DNA from: Bacillus aquiflavi
Lineage (GTDB): Bacteria > Bacillota > Bacilli > Bacillales > Cytobacillaceae
Assembly: GCF_019915265.1 (NCBI RefSeq)
Contig: NZ_CP082780.1
Span: forward strand, 1,488,001-1,552,000
Direction: 5' to 3'
Length of the DNA stretch: 64,000 nucleotides
Shown: positions 38,219 through 46,988 of the stretch, piece by piece
How positions within the stretch are numbered: position 1 is the first letter of the stretch
Layout of the letters: every line of letters starts with the position of its first letter
Notes under the pieces: generated by a model
The model's input: only the letters and a program-made list of their open reading frames with translations
The model's database searches: none
What the model was told of the DNA's origin: nothing
Position numbers and translations under genes: made by a program

Positions 38219-38528
38219 AATGTTCGGAACATTCCTTATATTGCTTTTATTTTCTTCATACAGTGAGCAATAGGTTACTAGAATTTTTCTTAGCTCAAGG
38301 ATTAAAAAGGATGACCTTTGTTTTCTACTGAGTATAAAAAAATTGATAAGGCTTCTATCAATGGTGCTAAACAGTGCTATAGATAGAAGCTTTTTCTATA
38401 AAAAAATGGTATATTTACATCGTATCTATACAACTGACAATAAATAAAAAATTCACCAATTTATTTAATTGCACTGAATAAGTCAAAGAGATGTTTATGT
38501 AAATTAATGAAATGGAGAATAATTTCTT
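38219..38528. other. Intergenic region with a terminator
   Basis: Between the DUF4097 gene and the PPTase gene. It holds the terminator at 38351-38396 and presumably the PPTase promoter. No gene is seen. Confidence 0.6.
38351..38396 (+). terminator. Terminator before the PPTase gene
   Basis: GCTTCTATC (38351-38359) pairs with GATAGAAGC (38382-38390), then TTTTT. Confidence 0.85.
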
Positions 38529-39243
38529 ATGAAGATTTATGCAGTAAAAATCGTTGAAAATATTAATAAATATTTTTTTTTTTTTTAATAAAATGATTAA
38601 TTTTATAGATGGTAATAAAAAGAATAGAATTATTAAAATGGTTCATGAAGATGATAAAAATCGGTTATTGTTAGCTGAAGCACTGCTCAGGTTAATTGTT
38701 TGTCGGAAGTTGGATTTAAGAAATGATCAAATTCGTCTAAAACAAACTAAATTTGGTAAGCCTTATTTAGATTTGGACTCCGAACTTCATTTTAATATTT
38801 CTCATTCTGGTGACTGGGTTGTGTGCGCCATTGATCGTCAAAGTGTAGGGGTAGATGTTCAAGAAATAATCGACATCGAGTACAAAGAGATCGCCCAAAA
38901 CTACTTTACAGAGGAAGAGTATCTTTTTATTATGAATGAAAGTTTAACGAATCAGTTAAAGAAGTTTTACTGGATTTGGACGTTAAAGGAAAGTTATATT
39001 AAAGCTGATGGAAAGGGGTTATCAATTCCGCTAAAATCATTTTCCTTTCATATATCTAACCCTAATGATATAAAGATGCTCACTTCAAATAGATTAAAAG
39101 AGTGCTATTTTAAATTATTTAATATTGCTCCAAATTACGTCATGTCAGCATGTAATCTAAATAACCATTTTCCAAATCAGATTACTTATTTAAATCAACA
39201 TGATTTAATCAATGATTTTATGAAATTATGTAGTCAAAAATAA
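38529..39243 (+). pseudogene. Sfp-type 4'-phosphopantetheinyl transferase, interrupted at a T14 tract
   Basis: ATG 38529 (MKIYAVKIVENINKY) runs into fourteen T (38573-38586) and a stop. One T fewer restores a product of about 237 residues with the Sfp order: KQTKFGKPYLDLDSELHFNISHSGDWVVCAI, GVDVQEI with the Mg2+-binding Asp, and WTLKESYIKADGKGLSI. Such enzymes attach phosphopantetheine to carrier proteins of NRPSs. The NRPS gene three kilobases downstream has one PCP domain that would need it. The tract could be a phase switch or a miscalled homopolymer. Confidence 0.85.
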
Positions 39244-39339
39244 CAATTTGATCATGAATATGCATGTAAAAGAGGGAGGATCATGAGCTAGAAACAAACA
39301 AATGAGATTTACATATTTAAATAACAAAGAAGCAATTTC

Positions 39340-39463
39340 AACATCATGAAGATGTTATTCAGATTAAAAGATTGAAAATTCACGCGCTGTTATGTTATAT
39401 GATACTCCGATAAAACTGACAAAAACAGCATACGAACTCCTTTTATTAATGGCTAAAAATTAA
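39340..39463 (+). pseudogene. Remnant of an OmpR-type response regulator
   Basis: The frame ending at 39463 reads VMLYDTPIKLTKTAYELLLL then MAKN. This matches the N-terminal part of an OmpR/PhoB winged-helix domain, where IxLTxxEYELLxLLxxN is standard. A slightly frame-shifted stretch before it (QIKRLKIHA) fits the strand just upstream. Nothing of the receiver or recognition helix remains. A decayed or truncated regulator once sat before the serine hydrolase gene. Confidence 0.6.
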
Positions 39464-39493
39464 TCTTTTATTTATGTTATGAGGGGGACATAG

Positions 39494-41416
39494 ATGTACA
39501 TGAAAACAAAATTTTATCAAATAATTAGCTTGACTATTATCTTTATATTTATCATGTCTTTTATGGGCACATCTGTTTATGCTAAAGACACTGATAACGA
39601 AGTAGAAAAGCTTGAAAAAATAATCGATCAGTTTATGAAAAATGGATTGAAAAAAAATCATGTTGCTGGTGCAACTTTGGTCGTTGTAAAAGATGGCCAT
39701 GTGTTATTAAAAAAGGGGTACGGCTATTCTGATGTAGAGAAAAAGGTTCCAGTAGACCCGGATGAAACGCTTTTTAGAATAGGGTCTATTACAAAACTTT
39801 TTACAGCTACCGCAGCTATGCAATTTGCAGAAAAAGGGGAAATCGATTTACATACGGATATTAATCAGTATTTAAAAGAGATTAAAATTGAAAATGATGA
39901 TGAGACGCCTTTAACAATGGCATCATTATTAACAAATACAGGTGGGTTTGCAGATAGTAATGATGGTGTCTATAGTGAGAAATTATTAGATGAGCTTGTA
40001 CCTTTAAGTAACACAATTAAAAATAAAATGCCTTCTCTTATTAGAGCACCCGATGAATTAATCCAGTACAGTAACCACGGATTCTCCCTTATAGGATACA
40101 TTGTTGAGCAAGTGAGCGGAATACCGTTTAATCAATACATTGAAGAAAATATTTTTAAACCTCTTCAAATGAATAACAGTTATTATTTTTTGTCACCACA
40201 AAATTTATACAAAGCATCTAAAGGTTATGCATATGAGAATAAAAGCTTTACTGAAAAACCAATTGGAAGTATTATTGTGCATCCGGCAGGTTCAATCGTT
40301 GCGACAGCAGAAGATATGTCAAAGTTTTTAATTGCACATTTACAGAACGGAAAATACGAAGAAAACACAATTTTGAAGGAAGACACAGCCATCGAGATGC
40401 ATACACGTCAGTTTTCACAACATGATTTAATGCCTGGATACGGATATGGGTTTTATGAAAACTATAAAAATCATAAAATCATGCTCCACGACGGAGATAC
40501 TGATTCTTTTACTAGTCAGCTGTCAATATTACCAGAAGAAAACTTAGGATTTTTTATCTCTTATAACACATTAGATGATGGAAAGTTAAGAGATGAGTTT
40601 GAAGAAGAATTATATAAGTTTTTTGGAATTGAGTTAGAAGAAAAAACAATTGTGACGGAAGCATTCGATGGTAACACGAGACAATTGGAAATATTTGAAG
40701 GGGACTATGTTTTTGTTAATAGATTATTAGAAGGTCCTTTAAAAGCAAGAGGCTTATTTTTAAAAGTGAAAGTAAGGGTTGGAGAAAATGGAAAACTGAA
40801 TCTTAAAGTGTTTGATCCAAGTCTGGGCGGATCGTATAAACAAATTGATGAAAATCTGTTTGTAAATGAAAAAAATCATAGACGTCTTTTACTAAAAGAA
40901 GGTGAGGATGGGTCTAAATATTTATTCATTAACACGAAGGTCCCGATGCAGTCGTTTGAAAAATTAACTGATCAAGAAGTCTTTATGGAAAGTTATCTAA
41001 GACCTTTCGTTTTTATTGTTGCGTTATTAGGCTGTCTCGTTAGCTTTTTTAGATTGTTTAGAAGGAGAAGGAAAAAGAAAAAGAAGAAGAAAAAGAAACA
41101 AAGCGAAAATAGTGTAGTGAAACGTGCGAGAAAAATCTCTAGCCGCATATGCTTTTTAATTTTATTTTTAGGAATTGGAATGATATTAGTCATCTTTACT
41201 CAAAGTGACGGCCTTCGACAAGGTGTTCTCATTGGAGTTAATTTAATGAGCATTATAACTGCTATACAGATACTTTTATCTATCTTTTTATTTGTATCAG
41301 TTTGGAAACAAAAATTCCTTTCTATATGGAGTAAAGGCTTTTATACACTCGTTACTATGGCAGGAATAGGCGCATTAGTATACGTATATTTTCTAGATTT
41401 GTTTTTCTTCATTTAA
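39494..41416 (+). CDS. Membrane-anchored serine hydrolase (S12/beta-lactamase family)
   Basis: 640 residues: signal peptide (1-30), beta-lactamase/PBP4*-like S12 domain (about 35-375) with Ser98-x-x-Lys101 in GSITKLF and Tyr192-Ser-Asn194, a beta-rich extension (about 390-500), then four membrane helices (about 506-640) separated by a very basic loop of Arg and Lys near 527-538. The N-terminal catalytic domain lies outside the cell. Prodrug peptidases ClbP and ZmaM of NRPS pathways share the order S12 domain plus C-terminal helices, as do standalone Bacillus esterases of FmtA type. The neighbouring PPTase and NRPS make the first idea attractive, but it is inference. Confidence 0.85.
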   Translation: MYMKTKFYQIISLTIIFIFIMSFMGTSVYAKDTDNEVEKLEKIIDQFMKNGLKKNHVAGATLVVVKDGHVLLKKGYGYSDVEKKVPVDPDETLFRIGSITKLFTATAAMQFAEKGEIDLHTDINQYLKEIKIENDDETPLTMASLLTNTGGFADSNDGVYSEKLLDELVPLSNTIKNKMPSLIRAPDELIQYSNHGFSLIGYIVEQVSGIPFNQYIEENIFKPLQMNNSYYFLSPQNLYKASKGYAYENKSFTEKPIGSIIVHPAGSIVATAEDMSKFLIAHLQNGKYEENTILKEDTAIEMHTRQFSQHDLMPGYGYGFYENYKNHKIMLHDGDTDSFTSQLSILPEENLGFFISYNTLDDGKLRDEFEEELYKFFGIELEEKTIVTEAFDGNTRQLEIFEGDYVFVNRLLEGPLKARGLFLKVKVRVGENGKLNLKVFDPSLGGSYKQIDENLFVNEKNHRRLLLKEGEDGSKYLFINTKVPMQSFEKLTDQEVFMESYLRPFVFIVALLGCLVSFFRLFRRRRKKKKKKKKKQSENSVVKRARKISSRICFLILFLGIGMILVIFTQSDGLRQGVLIGVNLMSIITAIQILLSIFLFVSVWKQKFLSIWSKGFYTLVTMAGIGALVYVYFLDLFFFI

Positions 41417-41471
41417 AGTTGTATTTACTACTTTCGAACTAATTTTAAATAAACGAAGTTTAAAATTTAAA

Positions 41472-41506
41472 AAGTCCGATTTATTTATATTAAGGAAATC
41501 GGACTT
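41472..41506 (+). terminator. Terminator after the serine hydrolase gene
   Basis: AAGTCCGATTT (41472-41482) pairs perfectly with AAATCGGACTT (41496-41506), followed by CTCTTAATTTT. Confidence 0.85.
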
Positions 41507-42125
41507 CTCTTAATTTTAATATATATAATATTCTGAATATTATGTATATTCAGAGGGAATAATAAACTTAGTTCCTTTTTGCAATAAAGCGATATCAATA
41601 AGAAAAAATAATGGTATAAAGGTTACTACCCTAAAAGAACGGATACAACTAGAGCTTCTGAACTATAAAGAAAAAACTTAGATATAAAGACATTAACAAG
41701 AAAGACAAATAGTATTTATTGCTGAATCAGGTCAATTAATATAGAAATGACTAATTTTTGACTTTTAAGTGAAATTTATGTTAACTGATGGGTAACATCC
41801 TTTATTTATATTGTAAGGGTGTTGCTTGTTAATAAAAATAAAAATACATCGTTTAAAATATTGACAGTATAGAAATAGGTAAAATACATATTTTCCCTAA
41901 GGCAACATAATATTAATGTTGTTATTTATAAAAAAGAGTAACGATTATGATCGTTACTAGTTTTTATATTAGCAAACATACATAATTGTTTAATCCGAAC
42001 ACAGACAAAATTGAAAATGTTCAAGTCGGATGTTTAGGGGATTATTTCCCCTTGTCATTATACAAATTACTTTAAGTATAAGAAACAAGAATGAATTTGC
42101 TAAATAAAAGGGGGAGAAGTACAAG
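41507..42125. other. Long upstream region of the NRPS gene
   Basis: About 620 bases without an intact gene. A short open stretch at about 41618-41682 (TTLKERIQLELLNYKEKT) has no start codon or ribosome binding site. The second half holds a promoter, three hairpins and a terminator-like element described separately. The NRPS ribosome binding site AAAGGGGGAGAAG lies directly before 42126. Confidence 0.5.
41861..42052 (+). promoter_or_regulatory. Structured leader of the NRPS gene: promoter, terminator, extra hairpin
   Basis: TTGACA (41861-41866) with ATACAT 17 bases later can start transcription near 41896. Downstream come CAACAT/ATGTTG (41903-41921), then AGTAACGAT (41937-41945) pairing with ATCGTTACT (41950-41958) followed by AGTTTTTAT, a terminator, and AGGGGA/TCCCCT (42036-42052). 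A transcript from this promoter would meet the terminator 160 bases before the NRPS start, which suggests attenuation or a small RNA. Confidence 0.45.
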
Positions 42126-45100
42126 ATGAATAAAAGTATAAAAACTGATGAAAAGAGTTTTTGGAAGAAACAATTGACTGGAGTATTAACAAAAGTGAAA
42201 TTTCCTTATGATCGTTTAGAAGTACACCAGGAAGATAAGGTAAAAAAATTGACGAAAAATTTATCAAAGCAAGCTTGTGATGGACTTCGTCAATTAAGTG
42301 GTCATTCCGATTATAAATTGCATGTACTCCTCATCACTAGTTTAAATATATTGTTATATAAATACTCAGGACATGAAGAGATTATCATTGGTTCTCCTAT
42401 TTATAAGCAAAAAAATAAGAAAGTATTAATAAACACCATTTTGCCCTTGCGTAACACCGTTAAAGGGGAGATGACATTTCAACAACTTTTATTGCAAATT
42501 CATGATACTATTTTAAGTGCAAATAAACACCAAAATTACTCAATTGAGAATATGATAAATGAATTAAATACAGAGATAGATCAACAAGGCTTTCCACTTT
42601 TCGATGTGATGGTAATTTTAGACGCGATTCATGATAAAGACTATGTACAACATGTAAAAAACAATGTAACATTTATTTTTTCAAAAAATGAAAATGGCCT
42701 TTCAGTTACAATTGAATATCGCCCCGACTTATATAAAAAGTCTACAATTGAAAGAATTGCTCAAAACTTAGATCATTTATTACAAGCTATGATGTTTCAT
42801 AAAAATAATAAAATAAAAGATATTCACGTGTTAGCAAATGAACAGTATGAGGAGATTTTTTCTACTTTTAATAACTATACTAAACTAAACAGTGAGATAA
42901 AGACATTACACGAACTTTTTCAAGATCAAGTGGTTAAAACACCAAATCATATTGTCGCCATAGCAGGAAACGAAACGATTACGTATAAGGACTTAAATGA
43001 GAAAGCAAACCAGCTTGCTAGAGTACTCAGGGAAAAAGGAATAGCTCGTCAAGATATTGTCGGGATAATGGTTGAACCCTCAATTAAATTGGCAATTGGC
43101 TTGTTAGCAATTTTAAAGGCAGGAGGTACATACTTACCACTTGATCCAAATTATCCCAAAGATCGTTTAACGTTTATGATGCAAGATAGTCATGTTCAAT
43201 TAGTATTGACAGATCATAAAAATTTACACCGCTTGCAAGAAAATGTGAAAAAACTGAATATAGAAAATCAAGCAATTTTTATAGGTGAAAAAAATGATTT
43301 AAATATTCGCCAATCTTTACATGACTTAGCATATATTATTTATACTTCTGGATCTACTGGAAAGCCTAAAGGTGTTATGGTTGAACATGAAACCGCTTCC
43401 AAAACAATATTATGGAGAAAGGAAGAATATGAATTTACAGAAGACGATGGAATTATACAGTTAGTCCCATATTCTTTTGATGCTTTCGTTGGAGGTTTTT
43501 TTGCTCCAATTATTTCCGGCAGTAAAATCGTTTTACTCACTAATGATGAAATAAAAAATCCAATTCAAATAAGGAAGTATATGAAGGAGAGAAAGATTTC
43601 TCATTTACACGGAGTTCCACCCATCATTAGTTTAATAATAAAAAAAATAAATGAGGATGAAGCAAGCAGTTTAAAAACTATTACAGTAGGTGGAGATCGA
43701 ACTCCGGCAAATTTAATAAAATTATGCGCTGAAAAACAGATTGAACTTGTGAACGAGTATGGTCCGACGGAGAATACAATTATCTCAACAATATATAGAA
43801 ATATGAATGACTATAAAATTATTAAAATCGGCAAACCTATATATGATACCTACATTTATATTTTAGATAAGGATGATAATTTATGTCCGATAGGAGTATG
43901 TGGAGAGATTTGTATATCTGGAGGCAGGTTAGCAAGAGGATATTTAAATAGACCTGAACTTACTGCAGAAAAATTTGTTCACAATCCGTTTAAAAAAGGA
44001 CAAATAATGTATAGAACAGGAGATTTAGGAAAGTGGTGCGATGATGGAAATATTGATTTTATCGGAAGAAAAGACTTTCAAGTAAAAATACGGGGTTTCC
44101 GAATTGAACTTGGAGAGATTGAAAAAAAGCTACTAGCTTATACGTTCGTTAAACAAGCTGCTGTTATCGATTGCGAGGATGAAAATGGGGTAAAATATTT
44201 AAGTGCATACTTTGTTTCTGATCAAAGATTATCTGTTAATGAAATAAAAGAATTTTTATCTCAAGACCTACCTGAATATATGGTTCCATCCTACTTTATT
44301 CAGTTACAGGAAATGCCGATGACAAACAACGGAAAAATTGATCGAAAAGCCTTGCCAACGCCAAGTAATGCTATTAGCCTTGCCTCGCAATATGTCGCTC
44401 CAAGAAATGAAATTGAAGAAAAAATTGCCGACATTTGGACTAAAGTTCTTAATGTTAACAAAATAGGAATAAATGATAACTTCTTTTCGATTGGCGGTGA
44501 TTCCTTAAAAGCAATTCGGGCTGTAAGCATATTATCTGAACAATTGAATATCGAAATAAATGATATATATAAATATCAAACAATTCAAGAGCTAGCCTCA
44601 CAAATTGATTATTCTCACAAAGGCTTAGCCGCACGGATTGAAGAGCTCAAACAACAATTTGCCACAGCAAGTGAAGTAAAAATAAATGAGGAAAAAGCTC
44701 ATGATTTAGAGGACCAATATCGATTATATAAGAAGAAAATAGAATTATACAAACAATTAAATCTTACAAAAACAAAAAAATATGACAATATATTGTTAAC
44801 TGGAGCAACAGGTTATGTTGGAATATACCTTTTAAGAGAACTGATCCATGCAACAGACAGTATGATCCATGTAGTAGTGAGAGGCAAAGACTTAAAAGAA
44901 GCGGAGCAGCGTGTTAAACATAAAATTACTTTCTACTTTGGCAATGAATATTTTGATCAAATATCAAAGCGAATAAATATTATAAAAGGCGATATTGAAG
45001 ATCGTTATTTAGGGCTGGAAAAAAAAGAATATGAAACATTATCTCACGAAATTGATTGTATTATAAATTCAGCAGCATACGTAAAACATTATGGCGATTT

Positions 45101-45893
45101 TCAAAAATTTTACCGGATAAATGTGCAAGGTACAAATCATTTAATTAACTTTGCAAAAAATCATAAAGTAAAGGATTTTAATCATATTTCTACAACGACT
45201 GTCAGTAAAGGGAATATAAAAGGCAAGGATAAAGTGTATTTTTCAGAATTTGAAATGGATATAGGACAAAAATCAAATAGCTTCTATGCGCAAACAAAAT
45301 TAGAATCGGAAAAATTAGTGATGGCTGCAAGTGAAAGTGGGATCGAGTTTAAAATTTTTAGATTAGGTAATGTTTCATTTCATTACGAAAATGGTACTTT
45401 TCAAGAAAACATCGAAGATAATGCAATGTCGAAAACATTGCAATCATTCATTAAATTAAACACTTTCCCTGAATTAAATATTAAAGATTTAAATTTTTCT
45501 TATGTCGATCAACTTGCAAAATCGTTTGTACTTCTATTTAATAAAAAAGAGCTTAAAAATGAAGTGTTTCACTTATATAATCCATATAAAGTAAGCATTG
45601 TTGATATCGCAAATTTAATCAAGAAAAAGTACAACACGGTTAACATGATAAGTTTTGCTGAGTTTTTGGATTTTATATTAAAAAATATCCATCATGAAGA
45701 AATCAGACCATATTTAGATCAAATATTCATGTACTTTCATTTAACAAATAAAAAATCAGATGTTACAGAAACCATATGTTTAAATGAAAAAACAACTTAC
45801 TTATTAGAAAAAATGAACTTCAAATGGAGTAAACTAAATGAAACAGCAACAAAGAAAATGCTCGACTATTGGGAAAAGGTGAATTTTATTTAA
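42126..45893 (+). CDS. One-module NRPS: half condensation-adenylation-PCP-thioester reductase
   Basis: 1255 residues. Residues 10-245 are only the C-terminal lobe of a condensation domain (INTILPLRNTVKGEMTF); the catalytic HHxxxDG lobe is absent. The adenylation domain (about 260-745) has YTSGSTGKPKGV, NEYGPTEN, YRTGDLG and NGKIDRKAL; FDAFVGG supplies the Asp that binds an alpha-amino group. The PCP has DNFFSIGGDSLKA (Ser near 793). The C-terminal reductase (about 890-1255) has LLTGATGYVG and YAQTK. It should load one amino acid and release it reduced, as an aldehyde or alcohol. The PCP needs the PPTase encoded upstream. Confidence 0.9.
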   Translation: MNKSIKTDEKSFWKKQLTGVLTKVKFPYDRLEVHQEDKVKKLTKNLSKQACDGLRQLSGHSDYKLHVLLITSLNILLYKYSGHEEIIIGSPIYKQKNKKVLINTILPLRNTVKGEMTFQQLLLQIHDTILSANKHQNYSIENMINELNTEIDQQGFPLFDVMVILDAIHDKDYVQHVKNNVTFIFSKNENGLSVTIEYRPDLYKKSTIERIAQNLDHLLQAMMFHKNNKIKDIHVLANEQYEEIFSTFNNYTKLNSEIKTLHELFQDQVVKTPNHIVAIAGNETITYKDLNEKANQLARVLREKGIARQDIVGIMVEPSIKLAIGLLAILKAGGTYLPLDPNYPKDRLTFMMQDSHVQLVLTDHKNLHRLQENVKKLNIENQAIFIGEKNDLNIRQSLHDLAYIIYTSGSTGKPKGVMVEHETASKTILWRKEEYEFTEDDGIIQLVPYSFDAFVGGFFAPIISGSKIVLLTNDEIKNPIQIRKYMKERKISHLHGVPPIISLIIKKINEDEASSLKTITVGGDRTPANLIKLCAEKQIELVNEYGPTENTIISTIYRNMNDYKIIKIGKPIYDTYIYILDKDDNLCPIGVCGEICISGGRLARGYLNRPELTAEKFVHNPFKKGQIMYRTGDLGKWCDDGNIDFIGRKDFQVKIRGFRIELGEIEKKLLAYTFVKQAAVIDCEDENGVKYLSAYFVSDQRLSVNEIKEFLSQDLPEYMVPSYFIQLQEMPMTNNGKIDRKALPTPSNAISLASQYVAPRNEIEEKIADIWTKVLNVNKIGINDNFFSIGGDSLKAIRAVSILSEQLNIEINDIYKYQTIQELASQIDYSHKGLAARIEELKQQFATASEVKINEEKAHDLEDQYRLYKKKIELYKQLNLTKTKKYDNILLTGATGYVGIYLLRELIHATDSMIHVVVRGKDLKEAEQRVKHKITFYFGNEYFDQISKRINIIKGDIEDRYLGLEKKEYETLSHEIDCIINSAAYVKHYGDFQKFYRINVQGTNHLINFAKNHKVKDFNHISTTTVSKGNIKGKDKVYFSEFEMDIGQKSNSFYAQTKLESEKLVMAASESGIEFKIFRLGNVSFHYENGTFQENIEDNAMSKTLQSFIKLNTFPELNIKDLNFSYVDQLAKSFVLLFNKKELKNEVFHLYNPYKVSIVDIANLIKKKYNTVNMISFAEFLDFILKNIHHEEIRPYLDQIFMYFHLTNKKSDVTETICLNEKTTYLLEKMNFKWSKLNETATKKMLDYWEKVNFI

Positions 45894-46041
45894 GTGTAAT
45901 CATTAAAAGTATGCACTAAATAAATGATTTTAAATTAAGCCAACCTTTTCCTCGCATACAACGGTTAAATGAAGGGAGAATAAATGATTGGAAAGTTAAT
46001 TAATTGTGGCTTTCCAACTTTTATCAAAGGAGTGCTTTAGA

Positions 46042-46329
46042 TTGAATAATTTTCAATGGTTAACAGCGCTTTTTAATACAAGAAAAAAACAACCGCTGAT
46101 GAATAGGTTTGGCAGAAAAAATAATAATCGGGGAATGCTTTGGGCTTCTTTAATAGGATTAGGAGTAAGTGCAGCAGCTTTTGGATTAAGAAGGAAGCAA
46201 AATAATCAATTGCTCCAGCCTATACAAAATATGATTAAAAACTTCCAGCCAAATCAATTACAAAATCAACAATCTTTTGCCGAGTTCTCTAAAGAGTTAA
46301 TGCCTAATAATAACAACAATCAACAATAA
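46042..46329 (+). CDS. Small membrane-associated protein of unknown function
   Basis: About 95 residues from TTG 46042, with AAAGGAGTG eight bases before. A basic stretch precedes one hydrophobic segment (GMLWASLIGLGVSAAAFGL, about 36-54), followed by RRKQNN and a Gln/Asn-rich tail ending NNNNNQQ. I do not recognise the family; small proteins with such a segment occur in Bacillus (DUF3918-like). It follows the NRPS gene by 148 bases, but nothing else ties it to the pathway. Confidence 0.65.
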   Translation: MNNFQWLTALFNTRKKQPLMNRFGRKNNNRGMLWASLIGLGVSAAAFGLRRKQNNQLLQPIQNMIKNFQPNQLQNQQSFAEFSKELMPNNNNNQQ

Positions 46330-46339
46330 AACAAGATCT

Positions 46340-46363
46340 ATGCCCACCTAATAAGGTGGGCAT
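46340..46363 (+). terminator. Perfect ten-base hairpin
   Basis: ATGCCCACCT (46340-46349) pairs with AGGTGGGCAT (46354-46363) around AATA. There is no T run after it, but its position right after the stop suggests termination or mRNA protection. Confidence 0.65.
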
Positions 46364-46527
46364 AAGACTGTTCAAACGCTCGTTTCAAGCCCATCAGTAT
46401 GTTAAACATAAAAAATAAATTTCGCTTTTTCACCCGACCTCCATTATCGCATAAACTAATACAGAGCTTTATGTTGAATAATTTTACCGAAGAGAGAGGA
46501 CAATACTTTTAAAGTGAGGTCGTTAAT

Positions 46528-46701
46528 GTGGGAATGTTGCAGCTCTATAAAAGATTCAAGAAGGGGGAACGATTTAAAGGGATTAACGAAATTGATTTAA
46601 GAAAATTACCAATAAAACAACCGGCTGATTTAGTTGGTCCTTCTTTAATTATGCAAGAAATGGCTAAAAAACATGCGAAGACGTTAAAAAATAAAAAATA
46701 A
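46528..46701 (+). CDS. Small basic protein of unknown function
   Basis: 57 residues starting at GTG 46528, with AAAGTGAGGT eight bases upstream. The product is rich in Lys (LYKRFKKGERFKGINEIDLR, then KKHAKTLKNKK at the end) with no membrane segment. It is not recognised. It converges with a second small gene, and a shared hairpin lies between them. Confidence 0.6.
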   Translation: MGMLQLYKRFKKGERFKGINEIDLRKLPIKQPADLVGPSLIMQEMAKKHAKTLKNKK

Positions 46702-46706
46702 AAAAA

Positions 46707-46731
46707 CCCACTAACTAATAAATAAAGTGGG
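46707..46731 (-). terminator. Terminator between two small convergent genes
   Basis: CCCACT (46707-46712) pairs with AGTGGG (46726-46731). On the minus strand it is followed by T7 and more T, so it mainly serves the minus-strand gene. Confidence 0.7.
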
Positions 46732-46750
46732 CTAGATTTGATCACCAATT

Positions 46751-46921
46751 TTATTGTAAGCCTAACATTTTTTTAACTAATGGGTCATTTTTACCTATGT
46801 GGACAGGTTTGACAATATTTCCTGTGCTAGAAGTATGTACATTTTTTCCTGAAAGAGTAAGTTTTTTTTCAGCTCGTTTGATGACATCCTCTGGTTTGAT
46901 TGGAGTTTTTACTTTTGACAT
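46751..46921 (-). CDS. Small protein of unknown function
   Basis: 56 residues from ATG 46921 with AAGGAGTG nine bases before it. Sequence runs MSKVKTPIKPEDVIKRAEKK and ends KNDPLVKKMLGLQ; it is soluble and basic. The well-formed ribosome binding site and terminator support a true gene. I do not recognise the family. Confidence 0.65.
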   Translation of the reverse strand: MSKVKTPIKPEDVIKRAEKKLTLSGKNVHTSSTGNIVKPVHIGKNDPLVKKMLGLQ

Positions 46922-46988
46922 GATTCATCACTCCTTAATTTTATAATATATGATGAGAACGACACAGTCAAGTAACTGCAAAACATGT

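Noticed and set aside
41618-41682. Short frame TTLKERIQLELLNYKEKT as a transposase remnant
   Set aside because: Too short and without a recognisable transposase motif; kept only as a note in the intergenic entry.
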